Positions 10,301 through 21,628 of a stretch of 59,147 nucleotides of DNA are shown in pieces. Source of the DNA: Blastocladiella britannica. Lineage: Eukaryota > Blastocladiomycota > Blastocladiomycetes > Blastocladiales > Blastocladiaceae. Made by a program: the position numbers and the translations under genes. The notes under the pieces were generated by a model. That model saw only the letters and a list, made by a program, of their open reading frames with translations, made no database searches and was not told the origin of the DNA. Within the stretch, counting starts at the first letter, position 1. Each line of letters opens with the position of its first letter. The stretch lies in NCBI GenBank assembly GCA_025349905.2, contig MU624556.1, forward strand, positions 1 to 59,147, written 5' to 3'.

Positions 10301-11926
10301 CCGCCGGGCCGCCCCCCCCACCACCACCACCACGGGCATGCGACTCAGCGCCACCGCCACATGGTCGTCGCGCCCAAGTACCCTACATCCTCCGCAGCCG
10401 GGACAATAACGGCACCAAGGCAACTGTCGCTGCTCCTAACCGAGCCGCTGGTGTACAACTGCGCGCCGCCTCGCGCACATATCCCGGCCCCGACATCGGC
10501 GTTCGCGCACGACTTGGTGCTGGCGACCCGGCAGATCGCGTTCAAGACGCTGGCTGCGACGCCCGCGAGTTCCGTCTCCGCAGCCGCTGCTAACCCGACC
10601 ACCACAATCATGGGCCAACAACCGCTCCCACCGCTGTCACTCCAGCCCACATCTGACTTGGACCCCTGGGCGTCCGATGCGCCGCTGCACGACCGGCTGG
10701 CAGCCGAAATGCGCAGCGTGTACGCGGCAGCAGCGGCGAGGCGCGCGGTAGCTGCTCCGTTGGCGGTCCGAGCGGCGCCCGTGGTACTGGCGGGTGCAAG
10801 CACCGCACTTATGGTCACGGACGACGGCGACGCGGTGCAGGTCAGTATGGTTGGAATCGCCATGGCCGCCGACGCGTCACGGCACTTGTTGCGGGACGCT
10901 CGGCGCGACTCGGGACACCCGTTGATGGCGCTGGCGGCTGGGGACGAGGTGTTGGCGCAACTGTTGCTCGGTACGAACTTGTTGAGCGACGAGAGCGACG
11001 AGTACAGCGACGACGACGACGAAGATTATGGGGGCGAGTATGACCGACGCCGCCGCACTGGTGGATTTGAGTTATTTAATGCTGTCGTCGCTGACAACAC
11101 CAACGGTGGTGACGGAGGCGCTGGCGACAACAAATACGAGGCCGCCGGCCGGCTCAACGCCGCCGCAACCGCGGCCGTGGAGTCCAATGGCGACAGCGAT
11201 CCAGCACCGCGGGAGGCCGAGACGCCGGTGGACATCACTCCGCTCGCCTTCATTCCGCACGCGACCGCCGCCGCGGTGTTGGGCCGCCTGGCATTGCACT
11301 TTATTCACGAGGTGCCCGACTCGCACCACGCCGACCACGTGCACCACCACATGCTCGCGCACGCGGTCCCGGCCGCATACTTGTCGCGGCTCGGCGTGCT
11401 GGGCGGTGCGTTCGGAGGAGGTGGTGGGAGTGGAGGCGTATCGGCTGCAGTGGCAGCGCCAACCCCACTGTCGCAGACCCCGCCGTCGTCATTAGTGCCA
11501 GAACCACGAACGCCATTTAGCATGGTTCCTACCAGCGCAACAACGGTGACATCAACGTCGACGGCACCTGCCACGCCAGGATCCGCATCCACAACCATCC
11601 CACCTCCCCCACTTCCAAGCGGCAACAGCGGCATCGACATGGACGCCGGATGGGCCGCGGTCGGGGTAGTCGATGCCGACGACGCCGACGGCGACGGGAT
11701 GGGCGCGTTCGCGCACGGAGTCATGGCGGAGATCCTGGCCGTAGTGCGCGCGCACGTGCGCGCGCTCGGCGGCAACGCGCTCATGGCGTTCCGGGCCGAC
11801 CTGGTCGCGTTCCATGAACCGGCAAAGGGACAGGGCATGTATGCGCTGGTAGCGGTTTCGGGGGACGTGTGTCGCGTGGTAAGGTCGTCCACCACTAACA
11901 CAATCAATGGTATGCGAGCGAAATAA
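7318..11926 (+). CDS. C2CD5: C2 domain-containing protein 5 homologue
   Basis: Exons 7318-9667 and 9726-11926 encode 1516 aa. An N-terminal C2 domain (about 1-115, LPVMDRASELADAYAEV, LDHDKITDDVVG) is followed by the conserved block with PRASNEARQMLLFRLAG and MGANAVIGFRHAF. A second block lies near 600-700 (VAARSVKLLTAWA, TRDAWWTELRDEV) and a third near 730-850 (TIDPPADLPTFGYG, LHRQITSQMRAAGANAVFG). A last conserved stretch near 1450-1505 contains HVRALGGNALMAF. Between them lie long Ser, Ala, Arg and His tracts absent from animals. Animal C2CD5 (CDP138) links Akt2 signalling to vesicle delivery. The intron uses a GC donor: only that choice gives EFDLHRQ, which aligns without gaps to the animal protein. 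Confidence 0.92.
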
Positions 11927-11938
11927 AGCAATACATTA
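11927..11938. other. 12-bp gap between convergent stop codons
   Basis: C2CD5 (plus) and ORC3 (minus) end 12 bp apart, so their 3' untranslated regions must overlap each other or the opposite coding sequence. Confidence 0.7.
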
Positions 11939-14728
11939 TTACACTTTGCCCCACGTCAATCGCTGTACGTGGTCGGTCTTGCGGGTCGTCGGTTTCACAA
12001 ACCCCAGCAACTGCAGCTCGTTGACGCCGCGAATGAACCGCACAAAGTCCGGCCCGACATCAGATTCAGCATCATTGTTACGGTCGACATCATAACCAGG
12101 CGCACGCGAAATCAAAGCCCGGAACGCCGAATACCAGTCGTGCAAGTTGAGCAGCCGGCCCGACTCCAAGTGCAGTTTGTACAAGATACACGTATCCGGG
12201 TCCGACGGGTCAATACTTGCGGTCCCCGACACGTCCACGGTTGGGGCCACCACCGACCCAAGCAACAGGTCCGGCCGTGCCAGCGCCGCCTTGACCAGCG
12301 GGCCCGAGGGAACATTGAACCCTTTTTCCAGCGCGGCCACGCGCGCATGGAACCGCACCTCGGCAAGTGGCCGGGTGCTCGGTGGGACCAGCCACTCGGC
12401 CAGCAACAACTGCAGCCACGCACACATGCGCTCGATGGCCACCGTGGTGCGCGTGGTCAGCTTGGCGCCGATCTTACTTTGCTCTTGCTCGAAATGGGAC
12501 TTGCCGAGCGCCAGGTTGGCCGCATGCCAGGCCGTGCGGTCCGAGACTTGGCGGTCGAGGACCGCGAGCGCGAGCCGCGTTGAGCTTTGGCTTATACCGG
12601 CGGTGTTGTTGGCCGTGGTAGTAGAGGTGGCGACGGCAGTTGAGGACCGGGCACGCCGGGCCCGCGCCGCGCCGGATATCAGCTTGGACGCTTGGTGCTG
12701 GCCCTCGGCCACCGCTTCGCGAAGGGTTGTCCGCAGTCGTGCCCCGAGGTCGTCGCCTTCATCACCATCGACTTCTTCATCGTCGTCACCAACCTCTTCG
12801 TCAATCGGATCGTCATCGGGGACTGAATCGCCACCGTCTTTGACCAGCGGCGTCTCGGCCTCTTGCAGCAATTGCTCGAGCTCGGCAACGTGCGACGCGT
12901 ATGCGCCAGCCGTCAACCCATCAAATTCAGGCGCGAGCCACCGTGTCACGGCCGCCAAAATCCGAAGCGCATCGCGTGCAGCAACGTCGGGGGTCGCGAA
13001 CGTGGCAGATTTTCTGAAATATTCTTGTCAATATACCTAATAATGGTTCAAAAAATTGAAGAGGACGAACTGAATGAGCGCCAAGAACAATCGGACATGG
13101 CCCGGATCGTCGTCGTGCTCGAGCCCGGCTCCTCCTTCAATCGAGGCGGCAGCAAGATTCTGCTCCAGCGCCACCACATACAGCGCCGACAGGCCACGCG
13201 ACGTGAGTTTCGCCACTTGGGCTTGCAGGTCGTGCACGAGCCGCACCGCGAATGCGTGGCGTGTGATCCCCGTGTCGAGCGCCGCGAGCCACTCGGGGAT
13301 CTTGGCCCGGAGCGCGTCGTCGTCTTCGAGCACTTGCAGCGCTGATCGGGCCGTTGCGGCCGTATGCTGGCGCCGCAGAGACCGGGGATGACTGTCGCCA
13401 GATCCATTCTCACTAGACTTGTGGGGCTCATTATCAGAATCAGCGTCATGATCATCAAGAGCCGCCGCAGCGTGGTTGACCCATGTTCGAACGGTCGGCA
13501 GTGCGCGAACTACGTCCCATAACGGGTGGTTGGTAGGGATTCGGGCCAGATCAGTGATCAACGCCTCTTGGTCTTCGCAGTAAGCAGCCAGTCCAGTGGT
13601 GGGTGTCCCATAGTAGTGGTCCAGTGCAGCGTACACGACAGTCCGTGCCGCGTCAGCCCCCGAATGCGTGACTTGATCAAACCGCGCTCGGACCCAGTCC
13701 AAGACGCCGGCCGTGAGTCGGAACCGCGCTCCCGATATCGCCTCAGTTTCCAGATGCTCGCGATCCAACGGCAGCGGCTCGGGCAGAAACAGTGCGCACA
13801 GCGCCGCATCGAGCGCGGCCCGGCCGACCTCGAGTCGGAACACGCGCGACTGGAGCACGCGCTGTGCGGCCGGATGGAGCGCGCCCACGCCGCCGCCGCT
13901 GCCGCTGCTACTTCCGACCGCCGCGGGTGGGTGACTGGTGCCCACCACCAGCACGTACCGGGTGACTGGCGTATTGGGTTCTGGCGGTTCCACTAGCGCT
14001 TGCACCAGCCGCGAGGCCACGACTGGGTCGGCGGCATCAAAGTCGGATACTAGCAGGACTACCACCAGCGCTCCGTCTCCAGCAGGATGGGCCGCGGTTG
14101 CAAGGTGGTCCAGGTCGTCGTGCGGAGTGTCCGTGACTCGCGCAACAATGGCCCGGACAACCGTGCGCATACTTGAGAAATCGGCCGAGGAGAGCGCGGC
14201 CACCGCGATCCGGGGTCCCGGTTCTTCCTGGTCGTCATTATCATGCGTCGACATTGCCAGTCGGCCCGCCAGCAAACTAAACGCGCGCGCCTGGTCGGCC
14301 ACATTGACGCCTGCGGCCACGATCGCCGCCGGCAACACGCCCTGGACGTCCTCGTCGTCATTGGCATTATCGGCACTTAGGTTGCGTGCACAGGAGAGCA
14401 CATGGTCCAACACGCCGTCGATACACGCGGCATGCGCCGAGTCCCACGCGTGCGCAAACGCCGCCGTCAATGCGTCGCGATCACGTAGGTATGCGGCGCG
14501 GCGGGCGGCGGCTAGGAACGCAGGCTCGGCGCCGGACAGTAAGGTCGGGAATATTGGGTGCTGCGCGTCATTGGTGTCGTTGTCGTCGTCGGCACGGACG
14601 CGCTTGCGTCGGAATGCAATTGGCTGATAATTTTTGTATTTTTATGGTCGGTATGAATAAAATATAGCGGGGACCGGCGCGTCGAATTATATAACACGGA
14701 CTGCTGAGAGGTCGGGAACGGCCGCCAT
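11939..14728 (-). CDS. ORC3: Origin recognition complex subunit 3
   Basis: Exons 14728-14702, 14623-13071 and 13013-11939 encode 884 aa. The C-terminus is diagnostic: CILYKLHLESGRLLNLHDWY and later FVRFIRGVNELQLLGFVKPT ending KTDHVQRLTWG, the ORC3 winged-helix end. The middle contains a degenerate AAA-like region (VVVLLVSDFDAADP). ORC3 is a core subunit of the six-protein complex that marks replication origins and loads MCM helicase; it lacks a working ATPase site. Exon 1 (MAAVPDLSA) is inferred: its donor GTCCGT and phase fit, but it is only 27 nt. The intron 13014-13070 uses donor GTTCGT. An acidic insert (about 560-585) is lineage-specific. Confidence 0.92.
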
Positions 14729-14779
14729 TCAAGAGTGGTACGACGGGGACGCTTGCTCGAGAAATTTGAACGAGAATGA

Positions 14780-16407
14780 TCAGTTGTTTTTACCAGACAA
14801 AGGCGACTGCTTCCACCGTGTATAAACCACGTTGGCAGCCAGGATCAGCGACATGTACACGGCGAGAATACCCACCGCGGTCTCCCGATCGACCAGCATG
14901 GTATTGATGGCCACGTTGACCGCGCCCGTCCCGAGATTGCCGAGCAGAAACATGAACAAGCTCCCGCGGTTCAGCAGCTCGGCCATTTCGCCGCTCTCAC
15001 CGGGCACCAACGTTTCCAGGACCATGAGCAGCCCGAGCTGCATTGCGCACAGCGCTACCGTGGACGCTTGGAACCCGGCATTGGCCAGCCGCCGCGAGAC
15101 ACCGGCCACGCCACCGATCGGGGCGGGGACCACTGCCACCGCCGTCGCCGCCACCAACGCAACCGCGAGTACTTGAATTCCGGCACGCCGCCATGCCGAT
15201 AGCGTAGGCCGTGGCACCCCAACAATGGCTCCGAGCGACCGGCCATAGTAGTACAGCGCCACGTACCCAAACAGCGACAGCATGCCCTCGCGATTGGAAG
15301 AGAAAAAGTGGGTCCGCGGGGCATGCTGCACGTACTCTGTGAGTTGCGTTGCGTGGATCACGGCCTCGTAAACTAAGCTCCTCAATTTTTTTTTTTGAAT
15401 GAAAGTGCGCAAACGGATGAAAAATAAATGAAAGTACCTCCCGTTACGGCCAATCCGCGAACCAAGTCATTGCCACGGTGGATGCACAGTCGCACCACCG
15501 AAATCATGGGGCCCAGGGCTCCCAGAGTAAAGAAAAAGTTCCAGTGCACGCCGTACTCGCTCGGATCCACCGTGTAGTCGGCCGATCGGACCATAAGCAG
15601 CCGTATAACTCCAAGGGCAAGCATCGGGAGCGCTCGCTGTAGCTCTCCTGCAAGCGTCGCCAGTGCCCCTTGCTGTTGAGGCTGCAGTGCAGACCGGCAC
15701 GATCGCATTCCGCTCACGATCCCCGACGACAAGACGGTCGCGCCGACGCCGAAATCCATCTATTTCCTTGCATTATGAGTCCTTGGCGGAAACGACAATT
15801 CATAAAAATATATCAAACCAAAGAAAGACCAAACATTTCCGTCTTGGCCGACTGGCGCGGAAACACGGTAAAGTCCACGGCCAGGATGGCAAAACTCGTG
15901 AGCGACATCATCCAGCCGCGAAAGACGGTCACGGCCCGGTGCGATCGGGCGTTATTCAGCTGCGAAATCCACGTGGCCGTTGGAATCGACGCGTTGATGC
16001 GATCGCGCACCGCCAATGTCCAGGTACTGAGAATCGCAACGCCCGCGGTGTAAAATGGTGCGGTGGCCAGCGGATTGGGAAAAAGCACCACTGCACACGG
16101 AAAGTACACGAGAAAGAGGGCGTCGGCGGCCAGCCGCCATGCCGCTGTGGGCCGTTTTGAGTGCGCCCAAGTGGTTGGAAATGTCACGCACAATAGCTTT
16201 AGAGCCCAGTAGCCGAGCTGTGCGCGTGTTTTGTGCCACATTCATTCAGACCAATTTGCTGACTAGTACCAGGTAACGGTTAAAACGGACCATGAGCGCA
16301 AGGAGGAGACCCGCGAGCTCGGCTGGCGGCGTGCCTGTGGTCGTGTGCACAAATGCATTTTTAAGTTCCTTGGCCGTTCGCAGTCGCGGTACTTCGGTTT
16401 CCGCCAT
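14780..16407 (-). CDS. GWT1: GPI inositol acyltransferase GWT1/PIG-W
   Basis: Exons 16407-16270, 16217-15819, 15759-15438 and 15372-14780 encode 483 aa, close to the usual 460-500. Hallmarks are LKNAFVHTTTGTPPAEL at the N-terminus, ILAVDFTVFPRQSAKTEMFG followed by LMDFGVG across an intron, and VDPSEYGVHWNFFFTLG. GWT1 is a multispanning ER enzyme that acylates the inositol of glucosaminyl-phosphatidylinositol, an early step in GPI-anchor synthesis, and is the target of the antifungal manogepix. The second intron (donor GTTTGA) is placed by homology across KTE..MDFGVG; the first (16269-16218) is less certain because another acceptor also keeps phase. It lies 51 bp downstream of the ORC3 start, same strand. 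Confidence 0.92.
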
Positions 16408-16434
16408 TTCATTCAACAGCGAACAAAAGAGATT

Positions 16435-17750
16435 TCATTTGCAGCTGTAAATCCGCACCGATTTGTCGTCCGATACAGTAGCCAGCCGCGACCCGTCGTC
16501 ATTGAATGCCACGCCCCACACCTGGTCGGAGTGGTGGTCGAACGTGTTGAGGCACGCTTTTCCACGGATATCCCACACCTTCACCTTCTTGTCGGCCGAC
16601 CCACTGGCCACATGGTCAATGAACGACCCGCCCTGCTGGTTGGGCGACCACGCGCACGACAGCACCCACGATCCGTGGCCCGTCAGCGCCACCGCCAGCT
16701 GCGAGTGCCGGACATCGCACATGTTGAGCCGCTTGTCGTCCGACGCCGACAGCAGGAACTGGCCGTCGGGATTGAAGGACAGCGACCGCACGGGACCCGA
16801 ATGGTGCGCCAGCCGCGAGGCGAGCTTGCCCGTTGCGGTGTCGAAAATGTACACTACGCCCGACTCGGATCCGGCGGCAATGTGCGTTCCCTTTGGGCTC
16901 TGTTATTATCTTATGGAAATAAGTATCCGCTAAGAAAGGGATAAAGCTGAGAACGGACGTAGGCAAGCGACATGATGAACTTGTCCTTGGTCTCGTACGT
17001 GGCCTCCAGCGCTCGCGTGTCCGTGTTGTACACGTGAATGTTACCATCGTGCGTGCCCGTGGCAACGCGCGGGCCATGCGGATCGCTCGCAACCGTCCAG
17101 ACCTCCACTATATACATAGTGTCAGCGCTTTTGAAGGGGTAAGAAAGTAATGCACGTACCGGGTCCACCCTCAATGGTCTTTTCGGCCGCCTTTTCGTCG
17201 TTTAAGTTCCAGATCTTGATGCGCGAGTCAAGAGAGCTGCTCACCACGACTGTGCCATATCATGTCGTGAGGAAATTGATGGAACCAGTAGCAATAAGGA
17301 TGAACCGTACAGCGACCAGACGCTTCGGGCGTGACAGAAATGACGCCGAGCTCGTGCCCGACGTACGTGTGCTTGTTAACGAGCCGCGCCTGCTCGGGCT
17401 TGCTCAGATCGTCCGAGGCCATCACCGCCCAGGTCTTGACGGTATTGTCGAGCGACCCGGTCACCAGGCGGTCGCGGCCGGTCCATGCTACCGCCCAGAC
17501 GCCATCGTCGTGTGCTATGTGTGGTCATCATTTTGTCGCGCTCCCGCCAAAGTTAGCAAAATATTACAATCGATACAAATGATCGTGCGCTCATTGAGTG
17601 CCCAGGCACGCGCATATGACATGTCGTACCATTGTCGACTGTGAGCCACTGGCTGTACTGTTTTCAAGGCAACGATCGGTCCGCAGAATGAGTTTATAAA
17701 ATTTCTCGCGCTGCAATACAAAAAAATATGCCAGGTCGTACCGCTGGCAT
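16435..17750 (-). CDS. SKI8: WD40 protein SKI8/WDR61
   Basis: Six exons, 17750-17742, 17657-17630, 17514-17311, 17249-17160, 17107-16959 and 16899-16435, encode 314 aa, the usual length of WDR61. The product reads AHDDGVWAVAW, VTGSLDNTVKTW, VVSSSLDSRIKIWN, VATGTHDGNIHVYN, SASDDKRLN, VASGSADKKVKVWD and LATVSDDKSVRIY, one beta-propeller of seven blades. SKI8 is a scaffold in the SKI mRNA-decay complex and, in many eukaryotes, in the Paf1 transcription complex; in yeast it also serves meiotic recombination. The 9-nt first exon (ATG CCA GCG) and 28-nt second exon are inferred from phase and the conserved QYxxL-NAHDD start. Confidence 0.93.
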
Positions 17751-17833
17751 TATAGTATCGCACAAGGAGTCCCGAGGCACAAAAACAGGAAAAAAGAGAG
17801 TTGTGGAGCTTATCGGCCAACGAAAGAGTGGAT

Positions 17834-20800
17834 TTATTTGTTCGATGTCGGAGGCATCGGCTTGCTCGCCTCGACCGCGGCCCAAAACCCACCTTTTGCA
17901 CCCATCGTCGGCGTCGCCGCTCCAGTTGTGGTGTTATTGGCAGGGACGGGGCGCTTCTTGAGCGCGTCTTGCACAGACAATGGTCGCTTCGGCCGTGCCT
18001 GTGCCGACGACGGCCGGACTGGCCTGCGTTTGGTATTGGGCGGTTGGTTCTGTGCTGGGGTCGGTTTCGGTGAAAAAGAAGAAGCCGGCGGCTTCCATGC
18101 TTCTGCCCCACTCGGCGACGACGACGACAATGCCGTAGAAGAAGAAGCAACAGCGCGGATCTGTGATCGCAGGTCCCTGAGGCCTCGGAAATACACCGTG
18201 TCCATCTCGAGCTCATTGGTTGCCGGCAACTCGATCGGTCCTGCGGGAACAGCGGCGGTCCGGGGCGGGGAAAACGGCGCCAACGTGACGGCATCCGAGA
18301 GCCCGAGCACCTGTTCGTCATCGTCGTCGTCGTCCATCACCGACGGAGCGGGCGCCGTCTGGGATCGCGACGTCGACCGGTTTGTCAAGTCGTCCACGAG
18401 GCTGCTCGGTTCAACAACCGCATCATCGGGCACCACCAGCGGCTTCACGTGTCGAGGAGCTGGCGCCGTGATCACGCGTGAAACAGGAGCTGTAGCAGAA
18501 GGAACGAACCGCGTGGTCGTTTCCCGGAACAAGTCGCACGCGGCCACGACCAGCTCCTTGAGCTCGACCGACGCGCGCGGATCGACCGCCGCCACCAAGG
18601 AAATTTCGCTGAGCATGATCCCGCTCCGTCGAGCCAGCACGCGCGCGCGAGACGGGTCGCGCCACCGCGCGTCCAGCGCCGAGTCAGTGTGCTGCTGTGC
18701 CACAACGTAGTGCACGAGCCGGGCCACCTCGGGACAAGCGCGCGGGTCCGGAAGCGGTATATGCCACGCGTGCCGCGCCTTGATCTCGTACAAGATCGCC
18801 ACCAGCGACGCGGTAGTGAATGGTAGTGGCGATGTTTGATTGACGCTGCTGCCATTGTTGTTGTAGTTGACGTTGCACAAGGTGGCCGCCGCAAACGAGA
18901 GCTGCCAGTAGTCGGCGACATTGGGGCGGCGAGTTCCGATCATCGGGTTGTTGGCCAGCAGCAAGGCGCGCTCGTCGATCGGGTCAGAAAATCCCGTCCG
19001 TGGTGGTAATGGCGGCGGTGACTGCGCACTGGATGCGGTCGAGTCAACAGGTGAAGCAGTAGTAGGAGAACCCGTGCGCAGCTCCTCGGCGTAAATGTGT
19101 AGCGCTGCCAGCGGATACCCGTGCATGGTGAGTACCTGCATCAGGAACCGCACCGTCACCATGTCGTACGCGAGGCCCGAAGCGCGCAGCTTAAAGAACC
19201 AAAACCACGCGCGCTCGACTTGGACGGGAGCGGTAGCTGGCCACGTCACTGCATCATCTCCACCAAGTCCACCACCATTCGAAATAACGGAAGACGACGA
19301 GCCTGGGAGCGGCGGCGGGACAAAGCTAACCGCCGTCGCGGTCGGGGCAACGTAGGTGGCAGTGTCAATGTGTTTGGCCTTGTCAATCAGCTTGGCGAAC
19401 GACCGCACGGTCGGCTGCACGCCGTACTTGGGCATGGTATCCAGCAGGATCTCCTCGGCGTCGCGGAACATGCGGTTCTTGGCAAAGATCGAGATCATGG
19501 TGTTAAGCACAAACTGGTTCGGCCGCAGTCCCGCCAGTAAGAACGCATCGTACATTTGCTGGGCGGCCGCCACGTCGTTGACCTTCCCGTAAGCCGAAAT
19601 CAGGCACGTGAACGCAACCAGGTCGAGCGCAGTCCGCCGCGGCGCCATGTGCGTCTCGTACACGCGCACCGTGTTGGCAAATTCACCGCGGTCGTAGTGG
19701 TAGCGCAGGAGCGGGAAGAACGTGGCCACCGTGGGCACGACGCGCGTCATTTTGGCAATCGTTGCCAGCGCTACGTCGGCTTTGCCCAAGTCCACCAGAT
19801 CGGAGACTAGCTGGTTGTACGTCTGCACCGTGACCGCCACCCCGCGCTCGCGCGCCTCGTCCAGCGCCGAAAGTGCGCCGTCCACGTTGCCGGACTCTTC
19901 GAGCACGCGCACCAGGAAATTGTGCATGTGCTCTGCCACCTCTTCGGCGTCCAGCGAGTGGAACACGGCGTTTTGCGGCACGGCGCGAAAGGCGGCGGTC
20001 GATTCAAAGACGGGCGGTGGGTTGGTGCTCCTTGCCGGCGGTGCTGATCCATCTAGCGGCAATGGGGGCGGAGGTGGTGGTGGTGGTGCCGACGCCGAAA
20101 AGTCATGGTGGTGGTGGTGCGAATTGACCTTGCTCCACGGCACCAGCACCGGGATCGCCAGACGCAACCCAAAGACGGTCCCAAACCCGATCCCAATGAC
20201 CTGCGATGCGACTTCGTGCACGCCCGTGGTCATGGTGAGCAGTATCCCGAGCCACTTCCCGGCCTCGATCCCGACCGCCATCCGCAGCGCCATCTTGAGC
20301 CACTTGGCGTGCTTGGAGAGCGAGTTGGCCGACTGCACCGACGACTCGACCGTCGCCAGCGCTCGAGGGAGGTCGCCCATGCGCGCACTGGCCATCACTA
20401 GGCCCTTGTAGATCTCGGTGTCGGGGATCAACCCGTTGCGCTTCATGTCGTCGAGCGCCGTGAACGCCGCGTCGACTTGCCCTGCGTGTGCGCACACCCG
20501 AATGTACGCCGAGTAGATGTTGCGCGACGGGATCACCCCACGGTCTGCGAGCGTGCGTAAGATCGACTGGGCTACTGCAAATGCGTCGCGCTGGTACTGC
20601 TGCGAGCGGACCACTGCCAGTGAAGACGAAGATGAAGTTGTCGTTGGTGTTGTGGTCGTGCGCTTGGAATTGGATTGCTTGCCGCTAGCAGGCGCCGCCG
20701 AGACCGAGGCCGCGCCCGCAGCAATGGCGGCCGCCGCCGTTGTGGGTGTGTCTTCCATCAACAGCGACGAGTCCGAGTACCCCGACCCATGCGCGTACCG

Positions 20801-21475
20801 GTCCATGATGGGAGCGACGCCCTTCCACCCGAGCAGAGCCAGTCGCGCGCACGCGTTCAGTGCAGCAATCACGTCCTCCTGGGCGGGTGCGCGCGATTGG
20901 GCCAGAATGCGCGAGACCGTCACGCGCAGCTGCACTGGGTTGGTGCATCGGCGCAGCATTGGGTCCCAGGTGGAGCTTGCGCCGCGGTCCTCGTTGACTT
21001 TCGACAGCGACGGAATGCGGTAGTCGGTGGTGATGATCTTGGCCGGACCACTGTCCTTGGCCACCAACAACGGAAGCTCATGCGAGAACTTTAACGGCGA
21101 CGACGCTGCTGGTGCTGCTGGTGGGGGCAGCGGCGGATTCGACACGAAAAAATCCTCCAGCGCGATCGGGTTGGGGGCCAAGGACGGCGAAAAGGTCGAG
21201 GGAGCTGGCGCCGGGGGTGGAGTAACCACCAATGCACGCGTTTCTTTGGTGTGGGTGTCATTTGGCGCGTCCTTTGGCTCTGTACTACTGGTACTGGCAT
21301 AGTGTCGTCGCCGTGGCCGCAATGGCGATGTTGGGACTGTACCATTCCAAAATATTGAGCCATTGAAAGAAGCCTGCGCGTTTCTTGTTGAGGACGCAAA
21401 GTGAGGGGAAACGGCGAGGGACCATCGTGCCGCGTGTCCGACTGCCCGGGCAGATACCGGCGCTCGTGGTTGCAT
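17834..21475 (-). CDS. Large mitochondrial pentatricopeptide repeat (PPR) protein
   Basis: A single exon of 1213 aa. The N-terminus is basic and Ser/Arg-rich (PRRRHYAS), fitting a mitochondrial presequence. PPR units include NIYSAYIRVCAHAGQVDAAF, TEIYKGLVMASARMGDLPRA, TYNQLVSDLVDLGKADVALA, FTCLISAYGKVNDVAAAQQM and FVLNTMISIFAKNRMFRDAE, in two clusters near residues 310-390 and 560-720. PPR proteins bind organellar RNA base by base; this one probably acts in mitochondrial RNA processing or translation. The C-terminal third is low-complexity and ends with Pro/Ala/Lys-rich sequence. Poly-His and poly-Pro stretches near 470-490 are unusual. I cannot assign a specific orthologue. The start codon is 84 bp of spacing plus one gene upstream of SKI8 in tandem. 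Confidence 0.85.
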   Translation of the reverse strand: MQPRAPVSARAVGHAARWSLAVSPHFASSTRNAQASFNGSIFWNGTVPTSPLRPRRRHYASTSSTEPKDAPNDTHTKETRALVVTPPPAPAPSTFSPSLAPNPIALEDFFVSNPPLPPPAAPAASSPLKFSHELPLLVAKDSGPAKIITTDYRIPSLSKVNEDRGASSTWDPMLRRCTNPVQLRVTVSRILAQSRAPAQEDVIAALNACARLALLGWKGVAPIMDRYAHGSGYSDSSLLMEDTPTTAAAAIAAGAASVSAAPASGKQSNSKRTTTTPTTTSSSSSLAVVRSQQYQRDAFAVAQSILRTLADRGVIPSRNIYSAYIRVCAHAGQVDAAFTALDDMKRNGLIPDTEIYKGLVMASARMGDLPRALATVESSVQSANSLSKHAKWLKMALRMAVGIEAGKWLGILLTMTTGVHEVASQVIGIGFGTVFGLRLAIPVLVPWSKVNSHHHHHDFSASAPPPPPPPPLPLDGSAPPARSTNPPPVFESTAAFRAVPQNAVFHSLDAEEVAEHMHNFLVRVLEESGNVDGALSALDEARERGVAVTVQTYNQLVSDLVDLGKADVALATIAKMTRVVPTVATFFPLLRYHYDRGEFANTVRVYETHMAPRRTALDLVAFTCLISAYGKVNDVAAAQQMYDAFLLAGLRPNQFVLNTMISIFAKNRMFRDAEEILLDTMPKYGVQPTVRSFAKLIDKAKHIDTATYVAPTATAVSFVPPPLPGSSSSVISNGGGLGGDDAVTWPATAPVQVERAWFWFFKLRASGLAYDMVTVRFLMQVLTMHGYPLAALHIYAEELRTGSPTTASPVDSTASSAQSPPPLPPRTGFSDPIDERALLLANNPMIGTRRPNVADYWQLSFAAATLCNVNYNNNGSSVNQTSPLPFTTASLVAILYEIKARHAWHIPLPDPRACPEVARLVHYVVAQQHTDSALDARWRDPSRARVLARRSGIMLSEISLVAAVDPRASVELKELVVAACDLFRETTTRFVPSATAPVSRVITAPAPRHVKPLVVPDDAVVEPSSLVDDLTNRSTSRSQTAPAPSVMDDDDDDEQVLGLSDAVTLAPFSPPRTAAVPAGPIELPATNELEMDTVYFRGLRDLRSQIRAVASSSTALSSSSPSGAEAWKPPASSFSPKPTPAQNQPPNTKRRPVRPSSAQARPKRPLSVQDALKKRPVPANNTTTGAATPTMGAKGGFWAAVEASKPMPPTSNK

Positions 21476-21628
21476 TTGTCAAATATGGGAGTTTGCGAAT
21501 CGAAAGAAAAACGAGCTTCAATTCTGGTTGGACCTTGGTTGCCCCCACAGTATTCCCTTAAAATACTCGGCGCCGTGCTCCAGCGCGACGGCGAGAACGG
21601 TTGAGTGAAAAGAAAGAAAACAATCTCT
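21476..21628. other. Short intergenic region
   Basis: 153 bp between the end of STRIP1/Far11 and the start of the PPR gene, both minus. No feature was recognised. Confidence 0.5.

Noticed and set aside
17838..18710. Long plus-strand open frame opposite the PPR gene
   Set aside because: It is a codon-bias shadow of the GC-rich minus-strand gene, with no recognisable protein content.
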